Below, one piece after another: positions 1 through 12,986 of a stretch of DNA of 64,000 nucleotides; the first letter of the stretch is position 1; the number at the start of each line of letters is the position of its first letter. The notes under the pieces are model-generated. The model did no database searches. It was not told the DNA's origin and was given only the letters and a program-made list of their open reading frames with translations. The stretch is from Hybos culiciformis. Lineage: Eukaryota > Arthropoda > Insecta > Diptera > Hybotidae. The translations under genes and the position numbers were made by a program. Where the stretch lies: contig OZ023273.1 in the NCBI GenBank assembly GCA_964007475.1, positions 9,641,740-9,705,739 on the forward strand. Reading direction: 5' to 3'.

Positions 1-982
1 TTCAATTGGCAGCAATTAATTTTAAAAATATACAATCTCATGTTCTTGCAAGAAAAATAAAACCTGCCAAAATAATTTCCAGCATTTGGTTTACTAAATT
101 AAAAATTTTTTTAAATAAATCTTCATTCTTCCAAATTTATGCTTTTAAATCTACAGTAAATATATATATATATATTTTTTTTTAATATCTATAAACCCAT
201 TAGTTTGAACAATTAGATAACGTATAAATTGATAAGTTGCGCTGTAACAGTTTTTTAGGTTGTGCTATGATTGCCTTAGTTACAAAATATTTTTTAACAA
301 AATCCTTACTTACAAAATCCTTAATTACATTATTAAAAATTATCTTCTACTGTACATTTTAAAAGGATTTATTCTTTAAAAGAGGTACAAAAAACACAAA
401 TTAATAAATAAACAAAAAATTTTTTATCAACATCTATCCTTAATAGAATTTTTTATTCTAAGTAACACTTATTATTCTTACTAGCAAAAAGTACTAAACT
501 TGTAGTTCGGGAAAACAATCTCATATATTATGATTTCAAACTTAATTCAAATCCCAAGTTCTTTTATACAAATTTAAAAAAAAACTATACACATAATGTA
601 GAATTAAATAACATATACATGCTATACATAATTTAAAATAAAAATGTGAATTGAATTTTATGAGGAAACATTGAATCGAAGGATAAAATAAATTATAATT
701 CTTTTCAGGAAAAATTAAATAAAATATTGTTTTTTCTAACAGACTAAAAAACTAATGCTACATTTACACCTAATGGAAAAACTGCCATTATGATGCCATT
801 TTGTACCATTACAAATGTGAACGGGTGACATTAAGAGTTGCCATTATTTAATGGTGGCTAATGGCGGCTAATGGTAAACACTAATGGCATTGCTGGTGTG
901 AACGAGTAGGAATGGCTAACGGTATTAAAAATGCCATTACAAAAATTAATGAACTTGTTCATTTTTTTACAGCCATTAGCCA

Positions 983-1182
983 NNNNNNNNNNNNNNNNNN
1001 NNNNNNNNNNNNNNNNNNNNNNNNNNNNNNNNNNNNNNNNNNNNNNNNNNNNNNNNNNNNNNNNNNNNNNNNNNNNNNNNNNNNNNNNNNNNNNNNNNNN
1101 NNNNNNNNNNNNNNNNNNNNNNNNNNNNNNNNNNNNNNNNNNNNNNNNNNNNNNNNNNNNNNNNNNNNNNNNNNNNNNNNNN
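983..1182. other. Assembly gap of 200 N
   Basis: Exactly 200 N, a size often used as a placeholder, so the true gap length is unknown. It lies inside the Harbinger-type element just after the left subterminal repeats, consistent with a repeat-induced assembly break. Confidence 0.97.
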
Positions 1183-1458
1183 ATCCCTTTTGATATTATG
1201 ATGATGTTTTATTTATCGTAAAATAAAACAATGTTTTTAGTTTGAAGTTCTGTTTAAGACTGATTTTTATTTAATTCAAAATGTAAAATTCTAAAATTAT
1301 TTCTTACAAAAAGAATGTCAATTCAAAAAAGGGTATGAAAATCATGCGATATTTTGTACCGTTACATTAGGTAGATTGATTTAATTCTTTCGTATTAATG
1401 TATATATATATATATTTTCAACGTAAAAGTCATATATCTTTTCATTTTGAATGTTCCG

Positions 1459-1692
1459 TCAAAACTGAAGCGACGCTCCATATTCACACAACTTAAAACC
1501 AGCTCGCAACATTACATTAAATTCTTTGAAAAACCCAAAGCGCTCGCGGTTTAAAAATAGATCGCGTGTCCAAATGATCCGCCTTTTTCGATCCTTTTCT
1601 CTTTCTTCATTGTCTACTTCTTCACACGCACAAGCTACAACAATAGCAGCGCACAAAGCACGAGCACGTCTTTTCATTTTGAAATCAGACAA
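1459..1692 (-). pseudogene. Harbinger transposase N-terminal remnant
   Basis: A 77-residue ORF inside the TIR element at 756-1909. It has a basic start (MKRRARAL), a run of small residues, an acidic/basic stretch, and then a segment with the pattern RRIIWTRDLFLNRERFGFF. That pattern (R-R-x-x-W-x-R-x-x-x-x-x-R-x-x-x-G) is typical of the region before the DDE nuclease domain in PIF/Harbinger transposases of insects. The ORF then stops without the RM-S-x-x-x-F helix region or any catalytic aspartates, so it cannot encode an active nuclease. It is most likely a relic of the autonomous parent. A small independent protein is possible but unlikely. Confidence 0.55.
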
Positions 1693-2240
1693 CTGGTGTC
1701 ATTGAAAAATTCAAATGTTTGTCATTCATGCCATTAAAATGTAAACGTAATGGCAACATTTTGCCATTTTACAGCGTTACCATTTAATGGCAAGGCCATT
1801 TTTGACCATTAATTTTTCTGTAGTGTGAACACTTTCCATTTCAATGGCTATACAGAAATTAATGGAGATTTTTACCATTAGCCATTAGCCATTAGGTGTA
1901 AATGTAGCATAATTCATTGATGAATTAAAATAACCTAAGCATGTCCATTTCAAAGCATAATTTACTTCAAATTTAAATTTTTCTACTTTTTAGTTTTTTG
2001 ATTTTTTTTACCTGTCAGAAGTAATCAACTATTAAAAAACCTATTTTTTTACCTAGTGAAAGTTTTAGAAAACGAAAAAGTAAGGAGTTCACCGCACCAT
2101 TCATCCGATCATTTAACAATGGCATTGTGGAATTGTCGTCAAATAATGTTAAATTGAGGGTTAAGTCAGACTTAACCAAATTATTATCGTACGAGGCAAT
2201 TACATTAAAATTAAAAATAAGTATTAAAGCTTCGGCTTAC

Positions 2241-5200
2241 CTGTAATAAACACCAGGAACACGTGGATCAGCATCTGATTCATACTTATGTCCAATTCGA
2301 CATTTAGAGAAGAAAATTCCTATAAAAGCTGGATCATTTTTTTTTGGCCAATCCTTAACAGGGAATACTAATGGATAGGTGTAGTGCTCTGGTGGATCAG
2401 AAAACTCCATATATCCATTAACCGAAATCTGAAAAAAAAAAAATGTTTATCATTACATAAAAAAAAGTTTAAGTTTGCAATTTATAATTTTCGATCAAAC
2501 AAAAAATTAATATTTAACGAAATAGATAAAAATGAAATAAATAATGAAACTTTTTTCTTAACTTACTTTTGAATAATTAAATCTGTATCCAAAAAATGGT
2601 AACTGAAAATTGAAGTTCTTATGAACTTGAGTTTCAGAAGCTTGAATTTGGAAAACTTTGTCTCCCACATCCTTGGGTTTACCGTAGGTTTGATCAAAAT
2701 ACCAATAGAAAAAGTGACGACGAATTTCTGCCAAACGCACTGGATCAATAACATAACCGCCTTCTACACGATGATTAACAACATTTGGTGGTGAAACTCG
2801 ATTATTTGGATCTAAATAAAAAAATAAAAAATTAAAATCAGCATTTTTTTAGCATGCGTATAAGTAAAATAATTACAAACATTAAATATATACAAGAACT
2901 ATTATTATAGCTATTGAGATAGATTCATAGATTATATAGCTTTTGTCCTTTTGACACCCAATATTTTTTTTAACCTTGAAATATAAAAAATCTCTAAAGG
3001 CGATAATAAAAATTCACTTATTATAATTAAAATAGTAATGCATTTATGTAATTTTTTTCTTGATATTATATATTCTTCTGATTAAAAAAAATTGTCTCTG
3101 ATAGAACTTCATGATTTGACCAATCAGATTCTGTCGAAGATACGTATGACATGAATAAAAATATATGCAATTAAAAATTATCTAAAGTCGTATGCCATTA
3201 TAAGATAAATATATTAAATTTATTTTTGTACAAATTTTAAATTTGAATTCTCTATGTCTAGACTTGAGATTTTTCGGATATGATTTCATACAGCAAAAAA
3301 AAAAAGGATAAGAAAATGTTTAATGTAAAATTTATGAGAGAAAAACACATGTTCTTCTAAAAAAGTGCTCAAAGAAATTTTATTTTGTATTTTTTACGAA
3401 ATGGTTTTTCAATGACTGAAATTTAATATAATCGATTTTATTGGTATATGAATTTCTTAAGATATCTTTCCAAGGATTTCTGAATAGAATTTAAGATTTA
3501 AGAATTTTTTAAGAAATTTTATTAGTTCATCTATGAAATATGTCGTTCACCACGAACTACCGAAACTAATTCTTATTATTCGAGTGATTTCAATAATTGT
3601 GACTGAAATATCCAAAAAGAAACTAACGCAAACTTATATTATAGGAATTAGAAATTGTGAAAATTTTATTTTATTTTTTTTTGTTAAAAGATTTCAAGAT
3701 GTATTTTTTCTTTTGGGGATCTACTCTTCACATAAAAGTTTATTATTTTGACATAAGGCTCATAAAATTTACGCATAAACCGCACTATCAACATTTTATA
3801 TATAAGTGGTATTATGCGAATAATTATTATTTTGTATGTATATACATTTACAAATACACATGAGTGTTAAATAATTACCCAATTGCTTTTCATTCATTGA
3901 AATAAAATTTAATGAATTAAATAGTTTGGAAAACAAATAAATTTGAAAAGGTATAAAGTTTTAATGAGTAAACCATTTAATTATTTCTAAAATTTAGATT
4001 TTGATATTCTGTAATTGTAATAGTGATAATAGTATAAATAAGTTAATTACTATTTAAATAATATAAATAAGAGTTAAGAATTAGAAATAAATTATTCTGG
4101 CACATAAATTATAAATAATTATAATATACATAATTTTGCATCAAATTTCAATTTGACAACAGAAAAAGACAAACAGACTTCTTTAACTTGATATTCCTGG
4201 TTTGGATCTAGAAGTTTTCATGCTGTTTTATTTATGTGTCTTTTTTTTCATTATTTTAAGAATATTCTTAGTGTTATAAACTTTATGAACAGATGCAATT
4301 GAATTGAAAATATTATTTGTATAATTTATGTGATGTTTTTTTATGAAGAAATAAATTTCTAATATATGTACTTTATTCTATATGTACACGCAGAGAAATG
4401 CCCTTTCATTCAATATGATTATATAAGTCATAGACTCCTAATCATAACGAAAAAATAGCCCTATGATTGAAAATCTTCGCGCAAGATGAATAATCTTTGC
4501 ATATAATTACTACGTTATACATCGTGATTATCTTATGATTTACCTGAAATCATAAGTTATGATGCTTAATCACGCTAGTCATAAGTTATGATTAATACAA
4601 AAACATTTTTTTTTTTACTTTTTATTTTATTTTAGGTGATTAAAATTCAGATTATTTACTTTAATTACTAAAATAATAGTACATAGTTGTAATTTTCTGT
4701 AATGTAGCTAAAAATAAATAAAAAACCAAAATTTTTTTGCTTTCTTCAAGATTCGAACCTGCGTCCTTAACATTACAAATAGCCAACACATCACACAGAA
4801 AATGTGTATACCAAATTTATATTTTCTATTTTATGTACTTTTTAAATTTCAATACCGTAGCTGAGTGGTAGTGTTGGCGGATTGCAATGCTAAAGACCCA
4901 GGTTCGAATCCGGAAGAAGACATAAGAAATAAAATTGTATAATTTAATAAAAATATAATAAATAAAATTTAATAAATTAAAAAAATATTAAAATAAAATA
5001 AAAAAAATTAAATAAATAAAAATTAAATAAAAAAAAATTAAATAAAAAAAATTAATAAAAAAAAATTAAATTTTATTTTCTTATGTAAAATAGCAGCATT
5101 ACTCGCTTTTAAGACGTAAGAAATGAAATCGATTTATTGGGTTGCAGGATTTATGATTTTGCAGTCATAGTGATGGTTTTTACCCTTAGTCATTGTTTAT

Positions 5201-8200
5201 GATTAATATTTACGGTTTATGATTAGTTATTAAGAGCTGAGTTCTCTGACTGCTTTACGCATATGTACAATCGTCATAATCATAATATCTGATTGGATTT
5301 CTCTCCGTGTATATTATGTAAAGAACCAAAAAATTATCATTATAGAAATATCAGAGGTGAATGGGTAATTCATTTAAAGTCATCAATCTTGACTTAATTT
5401 TTAAAATTTCTTAAAAATTGTGGTCAACTATTATTGATCATGCAACGCAAAAGCAATAAGCTATATCATCCTAACGTTAAAGAAATATACTCTTATATTC
5501 GAAATTCACTCTTATATTCGAAATTTTTCTCACAAAACCTCCAAACAACTATCTGGAAATAATGTCAAAAATATTTTCATTAAAAACCTAAAGATTTTTT
5601 ACGAAATAATTAATCTAATATAATTCGCATATATATATATATATATATATATTTTAAATTACCTATACACACATTTATAATTAATTCATTATGTATAAAC
5701 AGATGTTTATTAAAAGCAGTATGCCAAAAAGAATAAAACACACATCACACATTAATATACTTGTATGTAAATACTTAAAGAGGAAAATCATATAAAAAAA
5801 CTAATTAAAATTGAAAATATAAATTTTTTTTTGTATTATAATATTATACATTTATAAACTACTCCCAAATTCAACTGAAAATTTCATTTTATTTATTAAA
5901 CTAAGCATAATATTTTTGTTGAGCATATATAGGTTTAAAAATTATACATAAAATAATATTAAAAAAATAAATAATTTATTCTAATATCAAATACAAAAAT
6001 TAAATTGTTTTTAAGCATAATAGTTATTTTATGAAATGAAGGTTTACCTCATCTTTTATTCGAAAGTAATAAATTTTTAATTGTTTTTAAAGCGTAAAAT
6101 TAATTTTAACCCCTTTTCTTTGAATGAAATAATACCAGAAAACAAACAGTATAATTAATTTTATTTAATTTTATATTTACATAATAATTATAATAATAAT
6201 AATTCTTATGTACATTTGTAATAGATATTTTTAAATATTTTTATCCTTAAAACTTGGTAATATGTAAACTTGGTAATATCTCACAAATTCTTATCTTATA
6301 GGAGCTTATCCTAGGGCTTACTATTTTTATAAATGTCTCATTAATACAAATCTCTTTCGATTTTATTTATATTATAATATTTTGTAATATTTAATAAGCC
6401 TGAAAAGGATTTTAATAAAAAAAGCATTTTTTTTTTCACTTTCAACTATGAACAGAGTGCCCGGCTGTGGTCGTTATTCCTAAAATAAAAAGCTATTTTC
6501 ACAGCAAATCAACACATTACCGACATCCGGCGATTCAATTCAATTGTAAATAGATTATTTTCATTTTTTTTTTTTTTTTTGAAAATAATGGAAAAATTTT
6601 CACTATGGCTTACATACTCCTGAAAACAAAAATAATTTATTGCAAAAAATAAAATTAATTATAAAAGTCCGCAAACTTAACTATCTATGAATGACTCATT
6701 TATTCTTCTTTATCTACATTATTTATTTCAATTTTTTATTTTTTAAATATCAGATAGTTAATCGAAATATATCTGGCCTTGTAATTTAAACTTTGAATTT
6801 ATTGAGAGTTTTCCAATGTTATTTTCTATGAATTTAACTTTTTTTTTATCTTTTGAACAAAAAATTAATAATTAAGTATAAGAATCAATATTCATTCTTG
6901 TTTTTTTTTCCCTCTAATTTTAATGCTTTTCACATAATTTTTTTTTCAAATAAGAGTTATTAAATATCCTTATTTCGCTTGGATTTTATGCTAAAAAGAA
7001 AGCAGTAGGTAGCCGAAAAATGGAAATGTGTGAAAACAGATTTCATATTTTATTTATAAGGTTCTGTTCTGAACCTTTTTTTTTATTCTATTATTTAAAA
7101 TTTAGATTTTCCGATTTTACTTTTAATGCCTTTTTTTTGATCAATCATATTTTATATTTCGCGCTCCAACAAATATGTTAGGACGTGGACGATATGTAGC
7201 TTGTAAGTTTTGTCATAATCTATTTTGAAAAAATATTTCAGGCTTAACGAATATGAAACACTTAATAACGATTAAATATTTTTTGAACCATTTACATCAA
7301 AAATTAATTGTATGCGAGATATTAAATTAAAAAAAAAATTTATGTATTTTTGTAATTAACAATTCGTGAGAAAATTTTTGATTCAAATATTAAAATAAAA
7401 CTGTATATTTTAAATCAAAATATAGAGGAAAAATAAATTAAATTAAATAAATACTCAATGCCCAAGAGTAATTTATAACTTTTATATTTGAGTCAGAAAT
7501 TAAAACTTAATATAAGAACTTTTGCAGACACAAAATTATTAAAGAATTAATAAAACATTTATGAAGCAATTAAACTTCTTTGAAATTGATGTGAATAATG
7601 AAAAAAAAAATATTATTTCTACAATAAAACAAGTTTACATCTTTTTAAAAGCTTTTTTAATTAATCATTTACTGGAAAATTAAATTAAATTCTTTACTTA
7701 TATAGAAAATATAAAATCAAAATTTATTAATTTTATCATTATTTTAAATATTTTAAATGAAAAATTATATTTCATTTTGAGTAAAAAACATTTATCAATT
7801 TTTTTTTTTTTTTAATATTAACTTATTTACGAAATTGTTTTAGGAGCCATAATGAAATAAGTAATATACTAATTTTTACAAGTCTATCTAAAATAGTTTT
7901 TTTTTTGACGATGTTCTTAATTAGTTTTGGCAATATATACCCAAATATCTTTCGTAAATATATATAACTCGTAAAAGACTTTGGCTGTAGCCTGTAACAC
8001 TTAACGTCTAACCTAACCATGATTTCTATCTAAAGAAAACATTTAAAAATGTATGTACATTATTAGCACACGCATGTTCCCCAAACACTCATTATCAAAA
8101 CTTACACAGGTCAGATGATTTATTATTTAGGTATTTAGGTTTATAACACCGAATATAATGTAATTCATATTGCATAGTAATATGTAATATACATTCATAA

Positions 8201-10153
8201 CACACATAATTATAACCCAAAATTAAACATTAAATCGAAATTGTAAAATATTATGTTTATTATTTTACGAAATGACTAATTTTTGAATGTTTAATCTTAT
8301 CTTGAAATTCTGATAAAAGATAAAAAGAAAACAAAAATGACACATTAATTTATAAAAAAAACAAAAATGTTTACTAAAGTTTTTATTCTATATTCTATAA
8401 ATATATTTTATGATTAGTCAATTTCATAAAATTGAAAGCCTTTGAAAAATATTAGGAAATTTAAGAATTACAAAGTTTAGAAGCAATTTTGAAGATGACT
8501 AATTTCTTTAATTGGTTTTACGTACTTGATGTAAAAATCACTAACAAGTCATATTCTTAGTAAAATTGTGTATTTATCAAATCTGATCAACAATTTTTCC
8601 CTCCAAACTCTATTTTGAATTAAAATAACTTTAATACATAATTTATTCCCTGATTTTTATAATCTGTAATAATTCTAAATTAAATTTCATTCATGCAGAA
8701 TTGGGCTTAGCCGAAAAAAACTTAATTAATTTCGTATTCGGTTTTATTAAAAAAATGTGCCTATTTTTTCTTTAATATATAAGCATTTTATTTTTGATGA
8801 ATAATGGACTTATCTCTAAACATTTACGTTTTTACTTTTTTCTTTATAAAAATTGGCAATTTCGAAATAAAAAAAAATAAAAATATTTGCCTTAGATTAA
8901 ATTCATGAAAGAAAAGCCAAAAAAAAAAAATACCTTACTCGTTAATTCTTTATTATGTTTTTATTAAAAATTCTCGTACCGTATTCATATCGTTATCTAA
9001 TCTATGAAAAAAAAAATGTTTTTTAGATTGACTAAAAATAATTTCCTAAAATTTCAGGTGACGTAAACTTCTGTAATAGCTTTAATTTTTGAAATTTTTT
9101 ATGGCTTACTCCAAATAATACTCGGAAATAAGGATCAGTTTTAGATTTTTTCACCTTTAAATTACTTAAATACATTATGTATTAACATCATCAGTCAGAA
9201 ATTGGTAAATCTCAATCGAACAAAAAACTCGTGACCTCTTTAAAAACAAAAAGTATAGAACAGTACTTCATAAATGAAGTATGAGGACCGTTTTCAGAAT
9301 TAAGAATAGAATAGAAAAGTTTTTACCTCGATCACAATCAAGGGGCTAAACATATTTTTCCAAGAGTCCCTTTAATATCATTATATCAATTTAGTCGTAT
9401 GCACAATTATAACAATTTTCATCTTTCCTTCAAATTAAGTTGACTGTTAATTTTCTTTCTTGAAACTTTTCACTTCAACCCATATTAATTACATCCAATA
9501 TGAATTCGATTAATTACAACCTTATCATAATTTTATCATGGCCTGATTAAAATATTTTAACAAAAAAAAATAAAAATTTCTTAATGATTTGGTTGGCTGT
9601 TTCAACTATAAAAACCACAGCACCTCAAAAAAAAACCAAATTAGGTTAATATCCTTTTTTTATCCTTATTTAAAGGCACAACAAAATAGGATTTAATAAA
9701 ACATAAAAAAAAAATAATGGGCTAATAAATATAAAAAGTAAAGCAATGTTTGCAATATTTTTTTAAATTGTTTTACATACCCCAATTATATCCACCATCC
9801 GCTCCTATTCCAACTTCTAAATTCTCATTATAAGTATCATCGTAAGACATTAATTTACCACTCTTAGTATCATCATTAATGCGTGTTTGTGGTAAATCCA
9901 AACTAATATTAGTTCCGGATTGAAATTTTGAATTTTCAACGAAATTTTCAATATTTTTTAAAGGAATTTCAGTTAATTTGGGTGAAGTATTTTGAACAAT
10001 TGTATTAGATGTTTTTTCAATTAAATTTTCTCCAGAGTCGTTATTTATTTCTAGATTCTCAGTACTTGAGATTTCATTCAAATTATTTTTATTTTTCTTT
10101 CGAGCTAAAACACCACTTAATACTAATAATACTAATAAAATCCGGAATCGCAT
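2241..10153 (-). CDS. mesh: Mesh-like septate junction protein, 5' three coding exons (partial)
   Basis: Exons read on the minus strand are 10153-9781, 2811-2567 and 2428-2241, all with GT..AG borders and a continuous frame; the gene runs off the left edge. Residues 1-17 ([17 protein letters not shown]) form a signal peptide. A poorly conserved polar Asn/Ser/Thr-rich stretch follows to about residue 120. Exons 2-3 then give a NIDO-type domain with the conserved blocks [43 protein letters not shown] and [12 protein letters not shown], which I recognise from insect Mesh. Known Mesh is a membrane protein of smooth septate junctions in the midgut and Malpighian tubules, with AMOP, VWD and sushi domains after NIDO; those would lie outside the window. 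The first intron is about 7 kb and hosts a transposon. The start codon directly precedes the signal peptide, so I trust it. Confidence 0.88.
4387..5309. mobile_element. Inverted-repeat DNA element (~920 bp) with tRNA-like core
   Basis: The ends are inverted copies: the left starts CACGCAGAGAAATGCC, and the right, read on the minus strand, starts CACGGAGAGAAATCC. Just inside both ends are repeated ATCATAA/TTATGAT units in alternating orientation. The centre holds two inverted copies of a tRNA-like segment around 4741-4795 and 4857-4920, with an A+T-rich simple-sequence stretch (4960-5070) next to them. There is no coding capacity. A target duplication is not clear (TGTA on the left, TATA on the right), so the superfamily is undetermined. 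Confidence 0.6.
4741..4920. repeat. Facing pair of tRNA-like segments (SINE-head-like)
   Basis: On the plus strand, 4857-4920 contains an A-box-like TAGCTGAGTGGTAGTG and a perfect B-box GGTTCGAATCC, with a TTGCAAT segment between them where a tRNA anticodon loop would lie. The complement of 4741-4790 gives a diverged copy sharing GTGTTGGC, a central ATT/TGTAAT-like stretch, GCAGGTTCGAATC and the following GAAGAAAG. The acceptor and T stems pair poorly, so this is not a working tRNA gene. It is best read as a tRNA-derived promoter head present as two inverted copies, each still carrying B-box-like sequence. Confidence 0.5.
5489..5525. repeat. Tandem duplication of an 18-bp unit
   Basis: The unit ACTCTTATATTCGAAATT occurs at 5489-5506 and again at 5508-5525, one base apart. 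It is a small local duplication inside the mesh intron. Confidence 0.85.
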
Positions 10154-12986
10154 TTTAGCAATTTTTTATTATAACAATTAACTTAGTTTTCTCCAATTTC
10201 ATTGATTTACTTCTTTCTTTTTAAAAAAATTCACAAAAAAAAAATTAAATAATTTATTAAAAATATTTTATGTTTAACTTTAGCAGGGCGTAGTCTTAAA
10301 CTAAACTTTTAATTAATTAAAATTACACTTGCTATATGAAATATTTTATGTCGAAAAATTAAGTTTTTTTTTTTATCAATTTAGTCTAAATTTTATCTTT
10401 TCAAGTATATATTATTAGATAAGATAAATAAAAATGTTGATAACAAAAAAAAAGCTTTTGTTTTTTCATTTATATTGATTTTTACTTTTAATTATGTTTA
10501 ACGCCTTCATTACTAGTTTCCAGTTATTATTAATTTTATATGCTATATTTTATTTATTCTATTTTACACCCAGTGTTAAATTTTGGTGGAAATAATTTTT
10601 AAATAAATTATAATTAAAAATTCAGTTTAAGCGAATTTTGCTTAATAAGAAATGAATAATTTAATTTTATCATCATCTGAATGTGTTTCGTATTATATTA
10701 AACGTAATATATTATATATATGTATGTCATATATTAATTTAATATTATTAATTAGAATAAATAAAATATTAATTTAATAATTGAATTAAACGAGTAGATA
10801 GTTTAATTTCCATTAATCTTATGTACAAACAAAACTAAAGATTATAAGTAAAATTAATTATTTTCTTCACATTATTATCCGTTGTCAAAAATCTAAAACA
10901 AATATACTATAACTTATCAACAAAATCTTTGATCTTTAGAAATTTCCAAATTATTTCCTACTATTAAAAATTATAATTTCCCTTCAAGTATAAATAAAAT
11001 GAAAATATACTTATATCATTATCTTCAAATAATATGTGCAACTTGAAATAATATATGCAAATTTGATTCTGTTAAAAATTCTGATGTTATACATTTATAG
11101 CTAAGCCAAATTGCATTGCCTGAAAAAAATTAATAACAAAATACCACATTGTTATCAATGAACTGATAATATAATATTAAATTATTATTACAGAAAATAT
11201 AAACGAATTCTTGTTAAACCTCATGGAAATAATAATAATAATAATAATAAAGAAAATATTTTAATACTGCGACCATTATTCTTTCATTTAATTATAATGT
11301 TGTTTGATTAATTAGGAAAATTTAGAAATTTAATTAAAATACGAAATTCTTATAAATGAATTTGATTAATGACTAATAATTTAAAATTTATGACTAATAA
11401 TATAGTTTATTATTTGCCCATGAAAGCTTTTAATATATAATTTTATATACATATATTATTTCTATGTACAGTTTGAAATAAAATTTTCCATCAATATTAT
11501 TATAAATTGTTATAATTAAGACAAGATTTTTTGTATTCTCCTAAATGAATTATGTTTATATAAAAATGTAAATTATTTGAAATTTGCGGCATGCACTAAA
11601 TTATCTATGACTAATTATGTAACTGTTAGAAATTTCATTTCTTTGTGAGTTTAATCAAATTTTTTCCAATAAAAATTTTAAGTGTAAATTTCAACGGATA
11701 ATGTTATACGCAAATGAGGACGACAAATATTCAAAAAAAAAAATTTTACATTAAATGCAGTATTATGTGCGAAAGTCAATTCAAAATACAAAGCAAAATT
11801 GTTGATGAAAATCCTGTCAGGAACAAAAATTCTACTAATACTAATGCAATAATACTATTTCCAAAAGTTTCTTGTGGAACATAGGTCTATTGTTTCCATT
11901 TCCATTTGTGCGATGTTCTTTATTTCATTCCAGATTTTTGATTAATTTTTGATTTCCGTGTTAATTGTTCTTCTTCATGAAATTCTTGGACCTGTTTTAT
12001 AATCTAATTAAACTCTGTAAATATAAATTCTTTCATTACATAATTATATAAAAATTCATTACTAAAACAATTAATTAACAATCAATTTTGTAAAAAAAAA
12101 CAAGCTTCAAGTGATTTTTTATGATGATATTTATAATCAAATATTGTGATGAATATTATTGTGATGAATATTTTTCTACAGAAATTATTGGTGGTTAGAA
12201 GCAAAACGTAAAAAGCATAGTTTTATATTATAACTACAACGAAGATTTATAATAATGGAATCTGAAATAAATAAGACTGAATTTTCTGTAATTTTTATGT
12301 TAAGATAATTAATACCTTCGTAAATTTAATAATTTAAAGAAAATTTATTACAACTTTCAAAATTAGAAAATTTCAATAAAGTGTCTTAGAAATAAATATT
12401 TCAAGTTTTTGAAAATTTATGAATATTTTTACCATCAGAGACAGGACCATCAAATTTAGTAAAACTTTCTACTACTAATTCAGAAAAAAAATAGAAATTC
12501 ATTCTTTCTTATACAATATAATATAACTTTCGATATTAAAATATTTTCATAAATACATTTCAATAAATTATTATTTTATCTTAATTTAATTTTCAAAATA
12601 TTTTATATTTTCATTGATAATTTATTTACATATGATTTATCTTCATTTAAAAAATAAATTAAAACTATATATTCTTTTGTTTTTCATCAATCCTTTTGTT
12701 TATTATTTATTCCCATTAAAACATAATTGATGAATTTTGATTTAAAATTTCGAAATTAAACATTACGTACATATTTTTTTGATACATTTTCTATTTGTAT
12801 ATTTAAAATTTCATTTGAATATATTACAATATTTTTAAAACATTATATGTATATAATTAAATTCAAGGAAAATCATTATGTTCTATATAATGTTAAGAAA
12901 ATGCTACTAATTTAATTTAATTTAAAATATAAATTCAAAGAAAATCAAAAATAATATTACAAATCATATATCATATATCATATATT

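Larger units (their letters stand above)
756..1909. mobile_element. Non-autonomous PIF/Harbinger-type DNA transposon
   Basis: Both ends carry the same inverted repeat of about 21 bp, beginning TGCTACATTTACACC, and the element is flanked by TAA at 753-755 and 1910-1912. A 3-bp TAA/TTA target duplication is the hallmark of PIF/Harbinger elements. The subterminal regions are filled with repeated GGCTAATGG-like units in both orientations, a common arrangement for transposase binding sites. The minus-strand ORF at 1459-1692 resembles the N-terminal part of Harbinger nucleases. No catalytic DDE region is visible, although 200 Ns of unknown true length sit inside the element. I judge it a deleted derivative mobilised in trans. 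Confidence 0.8.
1..2240. other. Intron of the mesh-like gene (left edge), no exon seen
   Basis: The minus-strand mesh exon that ends at 2241 is followed by a good donor site, and no continuation of the protein is readable between here and position 1, so the next exon lies outside the window. The stretch is A+T-rich and contains the Harbinger-type element at 756-1909. Outside that element I see only low-complexity DNA. Confidence 0.6.
2812..9780 (-). other. First intron of the mesh-like gene (~7 kb)
   Basis: The sequence between exon 1 (donor at 9780/9779) and exon 2 (acceptor next to 2811). No coding sequence is recognisable on either strand, and the short ORFs at 3533-3863 and 7823-8020 are A+T-rich chance frames. 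It contains the inverted-repeat element at 4387-5309, a tandem 18-bp duplication near 5489 and an (AT)n run near 5630-5652. Confidence 0.75.

Noticed and set aside
912..1221. Two ORFs of 93 and 96 codons running through the N block
   Set aside because: Most codons are Ns, and the real sequence on both sides belongs to a transposon; there is no evidence of a gene.
4857..4920. Possible functional tRNA gene (Cys-like GCA)
   Set aside because: A-box and B-box are good, but acceptor, D and T stems do not pair properly, and a diverged inverted copy lies next to it inside a transposon.
9264..9281. Perfect palindrome TACTTCAT-AA-ATGAAGTA
   Set aside because: Short A+T-rich palindromes are expected by chance at this composition, and nothing around it suggests function.
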